Shown one piece after another: positions 1 through 8,802 of a DNA stretch of 51,259 nt; the first letter of the stretch is position 1, and each line of letters opens with the position of its first letter. The notes below the pieces were generated by a model. The model saw nothing but the letters and a program-made list of their open reading frames with translations. It ran no database searches and was not told the origin of the DNA. Position numbers and translations under genes: made by a program. Source of the stretch: Candidatus Protochlamydia sp. (GTDB taxonomy: Bacteria > Chlamydiota > Chlamydiia > Chlamydiales > Parachlamydiaceae); NCBI GenBank assembly GCA_013695355.1, contig JACDAQ010000033.1, positions 1-51,259 on the forward strand, read 5' to 3'.

Positions 1-1
1 G

Positions 2-115
2 TACGAACATATTCTAGATATTTGTTGTGAAGCTTGGAACGCCTTTACTTCAAAGGCTGGAGCGGTGCGTCAATTGTGTACAAGAGAATGGGCAAGAACT
101 AAAAGTTATTTTTGA
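2..115 (+). CDS. IS630-family transposase, C-terminal fragment (runs off left edge)
   Basis: The frame beginning at base 2 is open to a TGA at 113-115 and gives 37 residues beginning YEHILDICCEAW and ending CTREWARTKSYF. This pattern (D-x-CC-x-AW, then a short stretch ending in R-x-WA) is the usual extreme C-terminus of IS630-family DDE transposases. Only the tail is inside the window, so whether the element is intact cannot be judged. No terminal inverted repeat is obvious just downstream. IS630 elements insert at TA dinucleotides, which matters for the TA-flanked palindromic elements at 10735-11068. Confidence 0.75.
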   Translation, partial: YEHILDICCEAWNAFTSKAGAVRQLCTREWARTKSYF

Positions 116-118
116 TAA

Positions 119-421
119 ATGGTATTAAATCATTCAGAGATGGAATTAGAATATGAATTTTTGCCAAAAATCTTTGACAGAATCAAGATTATTGAGAACT
201 TAATCATTGAGAAACAGAAAAACCCAAAAAATTATTTTAAGCTAATCCTTAAAAACAATGAATGGGAGGGGGATTTCCAAGTAGTCCCTTCAAATCAACT
301 CTTACACTTGAATCACAAAGATATTATTAAACAATATGACAAAGTTATAATTTTGGAGCGCCATTATCAAAAAATGTACGCCAGAAAAATTATGGATTAT
401 TTATCTAATCAAAAGCTTTAA
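119..421 (+). CDS. Hypothetical protein, 100 aa
   Basis: This short ORF begins three bases after the transposase stop codon. The product is charged and probably helical, with no signal peptide, membrane segment or motif I recognise. No convincing Shine-Dalgarno sequence precedes the ATG. It could be a passenger or leftover reading frame next to the insertion sequence, or not a gene at all. Confidence 0.3.
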   Translation: MVLNHSEMELEYEFLPKIFDRIKIIENLIIEKQKNPKNYFKLILKNNEWEGDFQVVPSNQLLHLNHKDIIKQYDKVIILERHYQKMYARKIMDYLSNQKL

Positions 422-623
422 AAATGATCGCGTTTAAGGCAGCTCCTTTGCTGTCTTAGATTCAAATTTTAATCTATAGGCCTGAAATCTTTTTGCTTTA
501 GCTCGGTTTAATAGGAGCGAACTTTGGCAACAATTCTCATGGGTGTAATTTTTTGAAATTACCCTACTTATAAAGTCTTTAGACACGAGAAATCAATTTT
601 TGTTAGGCATTATGCCTAATACT

Positions 624-1157
624 TCACTTAATATTAATAGCACCAGGTATTTGATTTTTTCTATTTTTTTCAACTAAATAGAGCTCGCCCCAAGAAAGTA
701 TCCCCAAAATGATGAAGAAATAAAAAATATAAGGATGTATAAATAGATGAAATGTAAGGCCAAGTAAAACAAAAAATTGAAGCGTAGTCACAAGTTTTCC
801 GCACAATATCGAACGGAATTTAAATGTACCCCATTTTCGACACAAGGCTAAATATAAACCAAAAAGCAATACGGCAAAATCTCTGGAAATTAGTGATAAT
901 GCTTCCCAAATCTGCATTCCCCCTTCCTGAATTATGATTATAGAAGCGGTAATAACAAAAATTTTATCCATTAGGGGGTCTAAAAAGGCCCCAAGCTGGC
1001 TTGTCATTTTAAAGCGTCTGGCAAGGTAGCCATCCAAGTAATCGGTAATCATTGCCAAAATTATAGCTAATGCCCGGAAAAAAACATTATCTGAAAAAAA
1101 TAGAAGGGCCAGCGGGGCTCGCATTAAAGAAAGAAAATTTGAAGGGGTGAATACCAT
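624..1157 (-). CDS. CDP-alcohol phosphatidyltransferase (PgsA-like)
   Basis: Integral membrane enzyme that transfers a phosphatidyl group from CDP-diacylglycerol to an alcohol, most likely glycerol-3-phosphate in phosphatidylglycerol synthesis. The family signature D-x2-DG-x2-AR-x8-G-x3-D-x3-D is complete (DYLDGYLARR, then G, D and D; residues 52-77 counted from the upstream TTG at 1196). Several hydrophobic segments surround it. I prefer the ATG at 1157, which has GGA six bases upstream; the TTG at 1196 is too close to its purine tract. The acceptor cannot be read from sequence, so PgsA is the likely but not the only option. The gene is convergent with the transposase end and lies downstream of mscS on the same strand. 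Confidence 0.85.
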   Translation of the reverse strand: MVFTPSNFLSLMRAPLALLFFSDNVFFRALAIILAMITDYLDGYLARRFKMTSQLGAFLDPLMDKIFVITASIIIIQEGGMQIWEALSLISRDFAVLLFGLYLALCRKWGTFKFRSILCGKLVTTLQFFVLLGLTFHLFIHPYIFYFFIILGILSWGELYLVEKNRKNQIPGAINIK

Positions 1158-1287
1158 GGATTTTCCAATATAATTCAAATGACTGCGTATATGCAATCCT
1201 TAAGCTGCGAAATTATAGGTATTCATTACGATAAAATCAACTTCTCTATTCGTTCTGAAATACTTAACAAAATAACATTTTCTTTTT

Positions 1288-1320
1288 TAAGAACCTGATA
1301 GATATTAAACAGGTTCTAAG
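1288..1320 (-). terminator. Stem-loop at the end of mscS
   Basis: AGAACCTG (1290-1297) pairs with CAGGTTCT (1310-1317) around a 12-base loop, overlapping the last codon of the mscS gene. On the minus strand the stem is followed by a mixed A/T tract rather than a clean T run, so termination is uncertain. The same half-site occurs near 20618-20655 and 48238-48250. Confidence 0.4.
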
Positions 1321-2455
1321 AAAGAGTGGGCATTAATTCGGATGTGAGCAGCTTTCTTGGAGTGATTTCCATTTCAATCGGATAACGGACTATGGCAAAT
1401 TCGGCTCCCTGCGATTCGATGATCTCACCAATTTTTAAAAGAATATTTTGCTTAATGATATTAAAATCTTCGCCCCCTAGATTAATATAGGCAGAGATCG
1501 TGAGAGTTAAGGAAGTAGGTTCAAAACCTGCAAAATAGACTTCTACTTTTAAATGATGATCGACGTCTGGATGTTTCAAAAGCATCACTTTAATCGCATT
1601 GACCACTTCGTTCATCACAGGAAGGGAGGAATGGCGCAGGCCAATAGAATAAAAAAAGCGATTATGGCTCATGCGGGAAAAGTTTACCATAATCGTTTGC
1701 GTAAAGATTGAGTTGGGGATATAAATAGGTTTTTTATCCAAACTCCTAATGCAGGTCATATACCAGCCAATTTCTTCAATATTTCCTTCTATTTTTTTGT
1801 CAGGGAGGTTTACAAATTCCCCAATTGTAAAGGGTTTAGTGAAATAAACCATAACGCCGCCAAAAAAATTGGAAATGACTTGCTGAGAGGCAAAAGCTAA
1901 TGCCAGTCCGCCAATTCCGCCAAAAGCAATGATTGCCTGGATGTCTCTTTCAGTCACATCCATAATTAGAAAAATTGTCACAAAAATAATAATAATAGTG
2001 GCAAGCTTGCTTAGCATGTCCAATTTTCCTGGGCTTAAAGCGATTCTATGCTCTTGGCTCATCTCCAACATATAATGCACAACTTTTTGGTTCCAACGTA
2101 ATAGAAACCAACTAAAAGCTAAGACTCCTCCTAGGCTGAGTATCAAATGCATGTTGATCAAACGAAAATCAGACAAACGGCCGATTAAAAAATCAGTCGT
2201 GCAAACAAGCGCCACAAACCAAACAAAATAATTCAACGGTTTATAAAGCGCTGAGACAAAGCTCAAAGACCATATATTTTTACTTTGTAAAAAATAGGCT
2301 TTTAATTTTGCCAGAGCTGTTCTTATAAGAAAATTAAAGATTAGGACAAAAAGTATTATGCCAAAAGCCTGAATGGCTGTGCCATAGCCTCCTTCCAATG
2401 CTTTCGAGCAAAAAAAGAGGTAGCTTAATTGGTTGTCTGGTGTTGTTTCCATCAT
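1316..2455 (-). CDS. Small-conductance mechanosensitive channel, MscS family
   Basis: Membrane channel that opens under membrane tension and releases solutes during osmotic downshock. At 379 residues it is longer than E. coli MscS (286), with extra N-terminal transmembrane helices. The pore-lining TM3 region is clear: GGIGGLALAFASQQVISN followed by FFGG, then the beta domain with the IPNSIF motif and the C-terminal alpha/beta region. It lies one base downstream of gltX on the same strand, so the two are probably cotranscribed. The family assignment is secure; the exact subfamily is not determined. Confidence 0.92.
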   Translation of the reverse strand: MMETTPDNQLSYLFFCSKALEGGYGTAIQAFGIILFVLIFNFLIRTALAKLKAYFLQSKNIWSLSFVSALYKPLNYFVWFVALVCTTDFLIGRLSDFRLINMHLILSLGGVLAFSWFLLRWNQKVVHYMLEMSQEHRIALSPGKLDMLSKLATIIIIFVTIFLIMDVTERDIQAIIAFGGIGGLALAFASQQVISNFFGGVMVYFTKPFTIGEFVNLPDKKIEGNIEEIGWYMTCIRSLDKKPIYIPNSIFTQTIMVNFSRMSHNRFFYSIGLRHSSLPVMNEVVNAIKVMLLKHPDVDHHLKVEVYFAGFEPTSLTLTISAYINLGGEDFNIIKQNILLKIGEIIESQGAEFAIVRYPIEMEITPRKLLTSELMPTLS

Positions 2456-2456
2456 T

Positions 2457-3968
2457 TTACTCCTTTGTAGCTAGCAAAGCCTGTCCACTTTTCTCTTGCC
2501 AGGATTTTTTGAGCGCATGCATTTGTTTATTAGAAATGCCTCCTAAAAATTCGATTGCTTTTAGAAAGCGTGCCCGCGTTCGATCCTTGCCTAAAATTGC
2601 GACTGAGTCAAAGAGGGGAGGTCCCTGTGTTTTACCCATCAAGGATGCAAATAAAATAGGCATGATGCCCTTTTTATGGTTCACACTAAAAATTTCGGCC
2701 ACTTCGCGAGAAGCCTGATTAATCCCTGTGCTTCCCCAATTTTCCAGTTCGTCAAGCCTCCATAAAATCCCCTGAATGACGGCGCAGATCTGCTCTTTTG
2801 ACAAATCTTTTATGGTGAAAATGGCGTCATTATAGCGAATATGATTGATAAAAATAAAATCAAACAAGTCCATAAAATCGCCAAATGTCTTAATACGTGC
2901 ATGGCAAAGCGGCATCAATGTTTGCATAAAGGCATCGTTAAAGCTCCATTCCTTCATGCGGTCCCATAATTTCTCTACAGGGATATTGTTAATCAAATAC
3001 TGCTGATTGACCCAATCAAGCTTTTGCACGTCGAATACAGCTCCGGATACGCCGATCCGTTTATAATCAAATTCACGCACAACATCTTCAAAGGAATAAA
3101 TTTCTCTATCGCCTGTCATGCTGTATCCCATTAAGGTGAGAAAATTGACCAACGCTTCGGGTAGATAACCACTGTCCCTATAAAAGAAAATAGACGTGGG
3201 GTTTTTCCTTTTTGACAATTTTTTTCCGTCTTTTCCCAACAAAAGTGGCATATGCATGAAGGTAGGCACCTTCCAGCCGAATGATTCATAAAGTAAAATG
3301 TGCTTTGGGGTTGAGCTCATCCATTCATCGCCCCGTATCACATGGGATATTTTCATCAAATAGTCATCCACAACATTGGCAAGATGGTAAGTAGGAAAGC
3401 CATCCGATTTTAAAAGCACCTGATCATCAATATCCGCCCATGGGAAAGTAATCCGTCCTTTAATGGCATCCTCATAGACGCATTCGCCCGTTAAAGGGAC
3501 TTTAAGCCGAATAACAAACGGAAGTCCTGCCTCTTCCCTTTCCTTTACTTCAGAAGGGGAAAGGTTGCGGCAGCGCCGGTCATATCCCTGCCGTCCTCCC
3601 TGTTTAGCATTCATTTCACGCATTTCTTCAAGATCTTGCGGAGTACAGAAGCATTTATAGGCTTTTTCTTTTGAGAGAAGTTCATCGGCATATTGTTTGT
3701 AAATGCCAAAACGTTCCGATTGGCGATAGGGGCCATAAGGACCTCCGACATCTGGTCCCTCGTCCCATTGGATCTTAGCCCAATGCAAAGCTTTGTAAAT
3801 ATTTTCTTCATATTCAGGCCGACTGCGTGTCTGGTCCGTATCTTCTATACGTAAGATAAATGTGCCTTGATGATGCTTGGCAAAAATCATATTAAAAAGG
3901 GCGATATAGGCTGTACCAACATGTGGATCGCCTGTAGGAGAGGGAGCAATGCGGACTCGAACTGACAT
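2457..3968 (-). CDS. gltX: Glutamyl-tRNA synthetase
   Basis: Class I aminoacyl-tRNA synthetase that charges tRNA(Glu), and in organisms relying on GatCAB also tRNA(Gln). The HIGH-type motif is seen as APSPTGDPHVGTA at residues 8-20 and the KMSKS-type motif as KKLSKRKNP. A CxC (KCFCT) with a later Cys (DRRCR) resembles the GluRS zinc site. The length of 503 residues is normal. The gene is CT445 in the C. trachomatis order, beside euo (CT446), and that neighbourhood is largely kept here, with tsp lying between the two. Confidence 0.97.
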   Translation of the reverse strand: MSVRVRIAPSPTGDPHVGTAYIALFNMIFAKHHQGTFILRIEDTDQTRSRPEYEENIYKALHWAKIQWDEGPDVGGPYGPYRQSERFGIYKQYADELLSKEKAYKCFCTPQDLEEMREMNAKQGGRQGYDRRCRNLSPSEVKEREEAGLPFVIRLKVPLTGECVYEDAIKGRITFPWADIDDQVLLKSDGFPTYHLANVVDDYLMKISHVIRGDEWMSSTPKHILLYESFGWKVPTFMHMPLLLGKDGKKLSKRKNPTSIFFYRDSGYLPEALVNFLTLMGYSMTGDREIYSFEDVVREFDYKRIGVSGAVFDVQKLDWVNQQYLINNIPVEKLWDRMKEWSFNDAFMQTLMPLCHARIKTFGDFMDLFDFIFINHIRYNDAIFTIKDLSKEQICAVIQGILWRLDELENWGSTGINQASREVAEIFSVNHKKGIMPILFASLMGKTQGPPLFDSVAILGKDRTRARFLKAIEFLGGISNKQMHALKKSWQEKSGQALLATKE

Positions 3969-4482
3969 AAGAAAACCTTACAAATTAATGACCTAAAAAG
4001 TCAATTTTGATCGATTCAATGATAGATTTCAAGGGGTTTATTCGATTATTAACCCAATTAAAAGGAATGAAAACACATTGAGCAAGTGAAGGAGCAAATG
4101 ACTAAATAAGTTTAAATTGTAAGCACTACTTAAGAGGATATAGGGCCGGGAACATGGAAGTAATTAAAAGCAACTCGTTTTAAATATAGACCAAAGAGAA
4201 GAAGAATGATTTAAATTACGCTTCACTTCACTAAAGAAATCCATTTGGAGTTCGCACTTAATTTAACGCTGAGACGATTAGATGGGGAAACGCAGAGTCA
4301 TGCGTCGTTCCGTCTCACTGCCTCTGCGTTATTATTTAATTTATTTTCAAAACTGTCTCTTTACTTTATGAAGGGATGTAACATAAGCATTTTAAATTTT
4401 AACTTTTTTAAAATAATTAAGTTGTTTTCCAATACTAAATAAATTGTAATATAAATTTTGTTGTTTTGATGTTAATAAACTA
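3969..4482. other. Intergenic region with a CTCTGCG-type inverted repeat
   Basis: This 514-base gap lies upstream of gltX and downstream of tsp. Its only clear structure is the imperfect inverted repeat at 4264-4331, described separately. The one plus-strand ORF (4245-4442) runs across that repeat and has no ribosome binding site, so I do not regard it as a gene. The rest is AT-rich with nothing recognisable. Confidence 0.6.
4264..4331. repeat. CTCTGCG/GAGACG imperfect inverted repeat (REP-like)
   Basis: The left arm has AACGC-TGAGACG (about 4264-4276) and the right arm reads, in reverse complement, AACGC-AGAGGCAG-TGAGACG (4311-4331), so the left arm lacks 8 bases. An internal AACGCAGAG (4289-4297) is a further copy of the motif. 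It resembles the CTCTGCGT/CTCTGTGT repeats found scattered in many bacterial genomes, and is similar in style to the repeat at 32420-32481. Confidence 0.55.
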
Positions 4483-6474
4483 TTAAAAAAATGGGATTAA
4501 TGACAGGCTCGTTTTCCTTTTCGTCTGATTTAAAGTAATTCCTTTTTCCTGCATCATTACCAGTAAATCCTTCATTAAATTATAGGCTTCTTCAAGTTGG
4601 AGATCATTTTGTCCGAAATCTTCCATGTGTTCCAGGTCAATGTCATCCTTCTTTTTGATTTCCTTTAACATATTCTGATAATTTTGATTGGTATTAACAC
4701 GTTCCTCGGCATTTTTCTTCAGTTTATTAATGTAAGAGACGTATGTGTCGACTTTTTCCTGGAGTCCATATTTATAAAGCTTGCGGATTTTATCTCTTTG
4801 TAAAAAAGAAATGTCTGTTAAGTCATCTTCGAAATTTGACTTAATATGGTCATTTTCTAATGGATATTTTGTGAAGCGTTCTCCAATTTCACTTTCGGTT
4901 AAAGGGCCTGGGACTGTGATATCGCTCAATACGCCGGTTAATTGAGGAGTTTTACCCGAGACAGTATAATACCTTCCCCGAGTGACTTTATATTCACCTT
5001 GCGGGTTCACCTGTTCATGGTCTGTCGTGGTTAAGGTAAACGTTTGATAAGATCCTTTGCCATATGTGTGGTCATCCCCTATAACAATCGCCCGGCCGTA
5101 ATCCTGAAGGGTTTGGGCGACAATTTCAGAAGCTGAAGCGCTCATCCGGTTGACCAGGACAATCAGAGGGCCATCCCACGTAATTGTTCCATCTAAATCG
5201 CGTAAATGTTGTATGCGTCCATTTTCATCTTTAATTGAGACCACAATGCCTTTTGTAATGAACAATCCGGTCACTGACACTGCCTGCGATAATAACCCCC
5301 CTGAATTATAGCGCAAATCAAGGATCAAGCCCAGGAGCTGATGCTCTTCTTTTAACTTATTGATCTCTTTTTCGAGATCAGTCGCTGAGGAGCTGTCTTT
5401 ATCTTGATAAAAAGAATATAACTTTAAATAGCCAATAACCCCTTCGCCAAATGGTTCATAAGAAGTCTTAAAACGGCTTTCCTTAAGTACAACTTCTCCT
5501 CGCAGGATAGTAATGTCGAGCTTTACTTCAGTCTTTACTCCTTCCGCAGAAACAGTATCCCGGATAACAGTAAGTACAACAGGGGTATTTTCTTCTCCCC
5601 TGATTAAATCGACTGCATCTGTAATATCCATACCTACGACTGGTTCGCCATTGACCGCAATAATGCGGTCTTTCACTTTAAGTTCTTTACTTAAGGCTGC
5701 CGGACCTCCTTCAACTACTTTTATTATTGTAAAACCATTAATGTCATCCCTTAATTGGGCCCCAATTCCAAAAAGACGTTGCTGAACATTGATCATAAAT
5801 TGAGTAGCTTCACCAGGTGTAAAATAAGATGTATGCGCATCAAGGGCAGAGGCAATGGCTTTAAGTACATTGGAAAGAATTATTCTTTGTTTTTCCTGCG
5901 CGTCATTTGTAAGTCCCTCTTCCTCGAATTTTGTCTGGCGTTTTTTTATTCTTTGCATCGCATTTTCTTTCATGCTATCGCTTAGTTTAGCGGCTGTTTC
6001 GATTTGCAACGACCGGATCCTTCTTAACCGCTCAGCCAGTTCTTCTTGGGATTTAGACCATGGAATATCTTTAAATTCTTCGGCTCTGACATGCTTTGGC
6101 AAATTCTCATAATCTATGGTCGCTTCCAATCCTTTTCTTCGATGAATGGCTTTTGCCATCTCTCCCTGGATCTGTTCAAACACTGCGAATTTGTCATGAT
6201 TAAAATCTTCTATAATTTGTGACAATAGCTCATCTGAAGCGTGGGTCCATTCATGGATATCAGACTCTATAAAATATGTTTTATTAGGGTCCAAATTTTC
6301 CAAATAATTATTCAAAACCCTTTGAACAAGGACAGGTGTCAGCTCTTTTTGTGCAGCATGGGCCTTCATGATTTCTTTTGCCTTCGCCGTCACATTTTCA
6401 GGAGTCAGATCTGGAAGTTTAGCTTCAAGGGAATAACAACTGATAAGAATAAATGCGATAATGAATTTGTACAT
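4483..6474 (-). CDS. tsp: Tail-specific (C-terminal processing) protease, S41 family
   Basis: Periplasmic Ser/Lys-dyad protease of the Prc/Tsp type (CT441 in C. trachomatis). The order is a signal peptide (MYKFIIAFILISCYSLEA), an N-terminal helical region, a PDZ domain beginning around GIGAQLRDD, the S41 core with YNSGGLLSQA, the catalytic-serine motif MSASASE and the catalytic-lysine motif TYGKGSYQ, then a charged C-terminal helical region. I start at the ATG at 6474, which begins directly with the signal peptide; the longer ORF adds 17 non-signal-like residues. Its length, about 663 residues, matches Prc proteins. Chlamydial Tsp degrades host and bacterial proteins in experimental work, but the substrates here are unknown. 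Confidence 0.93.
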   Translation of the reverse strand: MYKFIIAFILISCYSLEAKLPDLTPENVTAKAKEIMKAHAAQKELTPVLVQRVLNNYLENLDPNKTYFIESDIHEWTHASDELLSQIIEDFNHDKFAVFEQIQGEMAKAIHRRKGLEATIDYENLPKHVRAEEFKDIPWSKSQEELAERLRRIRSLQIETAAKLSDSMKENAMQRIKKRQTKFEEEGLTNDAQEKQRIILSNVLKAIASALDAHTSYFTPGEATQFMINVQQRLFGIGAQLRDDINGFTIIKVVEGGPAALSKELKVKDRIIAVNGEPVVGMDITDAVDLIRGEENTPVVLTVIRDTVSAEGVKTEVKLDITILRGEVVLKESRFKTSYEPFGEGVIGYLKLYSFYQDKDSSSATDLEKEINKLKEEHQLLGLILDLRYNSGGLLSQAVSVTGLFITKGIVVSIKDENGRIQHLRDLDGTITWDGPLIVLVNRMSASASEIVAQTLQDYGRAIVIGDDHTYGKGSYQTFTLTTTDHEQVNPQGEYKVTRGRYYTVSGKTPQLTGVLSDITVPGPLTESEIGERFTKYPLENDHIKSNFEDDLTDISFLQRDKIRKLYKYGLQEKVDTYVSYINKLKKNAEERVNTNQNYQNMLKEIKKKDDIDLEHMEDFGQNDLQLEEAYNLMKDLLVMMQEKGITLNQTKRKTSLSLIPFF

Positions 6475-6525
6475 CAATAACCTAAGCGTGCAGAGTATAG
6501 CTTCATTTCTTGCTACTCTATCCAA

Positions 6526-7019
6526 TTTTCAATTATCTGGAAAGAGACAAGAAGGGTGAATTAAGTACCGAAGTGAATTCTAAATTTGATTTGCGCAAAC
6601 TTGATGCCTTTGAGGATGCTAATTAAGCCAATTTAATTTATTGCACCCAGCTATGAAATTTAGCTAAATTCGCAAAAGGCATTTAAATTTGAAAGTCAAT
6701 TTAAAAAATGTTCTTGTTTTTTTTCCTGCATATAATTATTATATTTTTTTAAACTACAAAATTTTGGATAAATCTCATGAACTTGAGATTCAAACCATGT
6801 ATAATTTTTTAAATGGATATTCTTTAAAGATTGAATTATCCAAGTGTTTATCCTTTATAAAAATTTTACAAAAAAAGTACAATTACTAAAAAAATTATAA
6901 AAAAAGGTTGATTTAAATTCTTTATTATGCAAAAATAAGTAATTCCTTAGGTATAAATTATTGGATTTATTAAAGGGATTATATATAAGAAAAAAATAAT
7001 TTTTGAATGGAGGACAATA
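6526..7019. other. Long AT-rich leader region between tsp and euo
   Basis: This divergent intergenic space of about 490 bases is very AT-rich. A 66-codon ORF at 6689-6889 lacks a ribosome binding site and looks like low-complexity translation, so I do not call it a gene. The euo promoter and ribosome binding site lie at its right end. Confidence 0.5.
6961..6989 (+). promoter_or_regulatory. Candidate sigma-70-type promoter of euo
   Basis: TTGGAT (6961-6966) and TATAAG (6984-6989) are separated by exactly 17 bases, about 30 bases upstream of the euo start. The surroundings are AT-rich, so chance matches are possible. A strong Shine-Dalgarno sequence, GGAGG at 7009-7013, lies six bases before the ATG. 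Confidence 0.4.
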
Positions 7020-7427
7020 ATGTCTCAAGATAAAAAAGTAGTTTCTATTACTGAAGCTGCTAAATTAAATAAAGTAACGCGACAAGCTATTTATGTTGCG
7101 ATTAAACTAAACAAATTGAAAGCAACAAAAGAAACTACACGTTGGACAATCAGTTTAGATGACTTAGAAGATTACCGTCAGCAAAAATATTCTAGAACAA
7201 AGTCTGTTTTTGATGGGGAACTTTTATTTGATAATAATAAGGGATATTTCTCTGTTAACCAAGTCGCTAAAATTTTGAGCGTTCCTGCTCAAAAAATTTA
7301 TTATGCTACCCGAATTGGCTTATTGAAAGCCGAGCGCAAAGGGGCTGCTTGGGTCATTCATTCCGATGATATGAAAGAATATCAAGAAAAGCATACGCAG
7401 AAAAAAATTCGCCGTCAAGCAGGCTAA
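7020..7427 (+). CDS. euo: Euo-type developmental repressor, two excisionase-like HTH domains
   Basis: Small DNA-binding protein. In Chlamydia, EUO is an early-expressed repressor of late genes and so helps control the switch from replicating to infectious forms. The protein is two repeats of one winged-helix fold: SITEAAKLNKVTRQAIYVAI followed by LKATKETTRWTISLDDLEDY (about residues 9-54), and SVNQVAKILSVPAQKIYYAT followed by LKAERKGAAWVIHSDDMKEY (about 79-121). The basic tail is KKIRRQAG. At 135 residues it is shorter than Chlamydiaceae EUO (about 180 from memory). Its position near gltX, tsp and recJ agrees with CT446, which with the sequence makes the assignment strong. Confidence 0.88.
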   Translation: MSQDKKVVSITEAAKLNKVTRQAIYVAIKLNKLKATKETTRWTISLDDLEDYRQQKYSRTKSVFDGELLFDNNKGYFSVNQVAKILSVPAQKIYYATRIGLLKAERKGAAWVIHSDDMKEYQEKHTQKKIRRQAG

Positions 7428-7448
7428 TTATCTGGTATTTAATTTTTT

Positions 7449-7497
7449 AACCGTCAATTCGTTGTTAATTTTTTCATTAGCAATGAATTGACCGGTT
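7449..7497. terminator. Bidirectional terminator between euo and rlmD
   Basis: AACCGTCAATTCGTTG (7449-7464) pairs with CAATGAATTGACCGGTT (7481-7497), a stem of about 16 bases with one mismatch and one bulge. It sits between convergent euo and rlmD and overlaps the last codons of rlmD. T-rich tracts lie in the loop and next to the stem. Confidence 0.6.
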
Positions 7498-8793
7498 ATT
7501 TTCTCTTATTTTTAGATGAACAAGGGTCTCTACATGGGCCGTCTGCGGAAACATATCATATACAGTACATTGTCTGAATTCATAATTTTTCTCACAGAAG
7601 AGCGCAAGATCGCGGGCTAAAGTTGCAGGCATGCAAGAAACATAAATCAATTCCTTCACATTTGCTCGCAATAGCATTTCTATGATTTTTTTTGAAAGTC
7701 CAGTGCGGGGAGGGTTCATTAACACTAAATCAAAATTTGTTTTTTTAAGGATATTAGGTAATTCTTTTTCTACATCCCCCTGAATAAAATTCACCTGCTT
7801 CAAATGATTTAAATGAGTATTTTCCTGAGCAAATTGGACTGATGCCCGATTGAATTCTATACCTGTGACATGATGTCCCAGGCGGGCAAGCAAAAGAGAA
7901 GTCATCCCAAAGCCGCAATAAAGATCTAAAATGTGTTTGACCGGATGCTTCAGGGCAAGCTCGCAAATTTCCTTATAGATATTGGCGCTTTGTTCAGGAT
8001 GGTTTTGAACAAAAGCCTGCGGAGTGAAGCGGAATACAATATCATCTTGTTTCTGTTCGCAATATAAATTTCCATAGGCAAAGTCTTCTTCAGGAGTATG
8101 GATAAAAATTCCTGCAAAAGCAGGATATTTTTGTAAGCCCTTTTGAAAATCAAGCAATTTGAGGCCGGAAAGAGAGTCAAATTGAAATGAAAGTATAAAT
8201 TGCTCTTTTTCATTTTTTAATACTGTCACTCTGCCTGTTAACTGAGAGGTGTTTGAAAGTTGGCTTATGAATTCCTGCAGTTGTTGAATAATTGGATCGT
8301 CAGACAAATTAAAAATCGGACAAGTCTGTACAATAATAAGGGACTGATGGTCGGTCCCAATATATCCGGCTTTAAAGCTGCCTTCCTCAGGCTTGAGGTG
8401 AAGGGTGATATGCCTACGGTAGCTCCAAATTAAGTTAGCAGGGACCATTTTTATATCTGGAAGGGTAAGATGGCCGATCCTTTTTAAGGCATCCTTGACA
8501 GCATTGAGCTTATAGTTCAATTGTAGGGGGGAGGTCAAATGCTGCAGCTGGCACCCACCACATGTTCCGAAATACGGGCATAAAGGGGTGGCCCGGCCTG
8601 AAGCGGGCTGGATCACTTTAACAATTTCACCTTTGGCGAAATTTTTTTTTATCTCAATAACCCTGCAGGTAATTTGATCGCCAGGAGCAGTAAAGGGGAT
8701 AAAGACAACCAGGCCTAAATGGCGTAAAATTCCTTCACCTCCAAATGCTATTGTTTGGATGGTACCTTCAATAATATCATTTATCTTGATCAC
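7477..8793 (-). CDS. rlmD: 23S rRNA (uracil-5-)-methyltransferase, RumA/RlmD family
   Basis: SAM-dependent enzyme that makes 5-methyluridine in rRNA. The N-terminus is a TRAM domain (residues about 1-60). Next come the [4Fe-4S] cysteines C72, C78 and C81 in LCPYFGTCGGCQ, with a fourth Cys in VQTCPIF. The SAM-binding motif is DLYCGFGMTSLLLA and the catalytic cysteine is in YVSCMPATLARDL. The start is GTG at 8793, preceded by AGG. The gene begins 9 bases after the recJ stop on the same strand, so it is probably translated from the recJ transcript. Within the family, RlmD rather than TrmA or RlmC is a best guess from the TRAM and cluster arrangement. Confidence 0.88.
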   Translation of the reverse strand: MIKINDIIEGTIQTIAFGGEGILRHLGLVVFIPFTAPGDQITCRVIEIKKNFAKGEIVKVIQPASGRATPLCPYFGTCGGCQLQHLTSPLQLNYKLNAVKDALKRIGHLTLPDIKMVPANLIWSYRRHITLHLKPEEGSFKAGYIGTDHQSLIIVQTCPIFNLSDDPIIQQLQEFISQLSNTSQLTGRVTVLKNEKEQFILSFQFDSLSGLKLLDFQKGLQKYPAFAGIFIHTPEEDFAYGNLYCEQKQDDIVFRFTPQAFVQNHPEQSANIYKEICELALKHPVKHILDLYCGFGMTSLLLARLGHHVTGIEFNRASVQFAQENTHLNHLKQVNFIQGDVEKELPNILKKTNFDLVLMNPPRTGLSKKIIEMLLRANVKELIYVSCMPATLARDLALFCEKNYEFRQCTVYDMFPQTAHVETLVHLKIRENNRSIHC

Positions 8794-8802
8794 ATTACCT
8801 GG

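Noticed and set aside
6689-6889. 66-codon ORF upstream of euo
   Set aside because: AT-rich low-complexity translation, no ribosome binding site.
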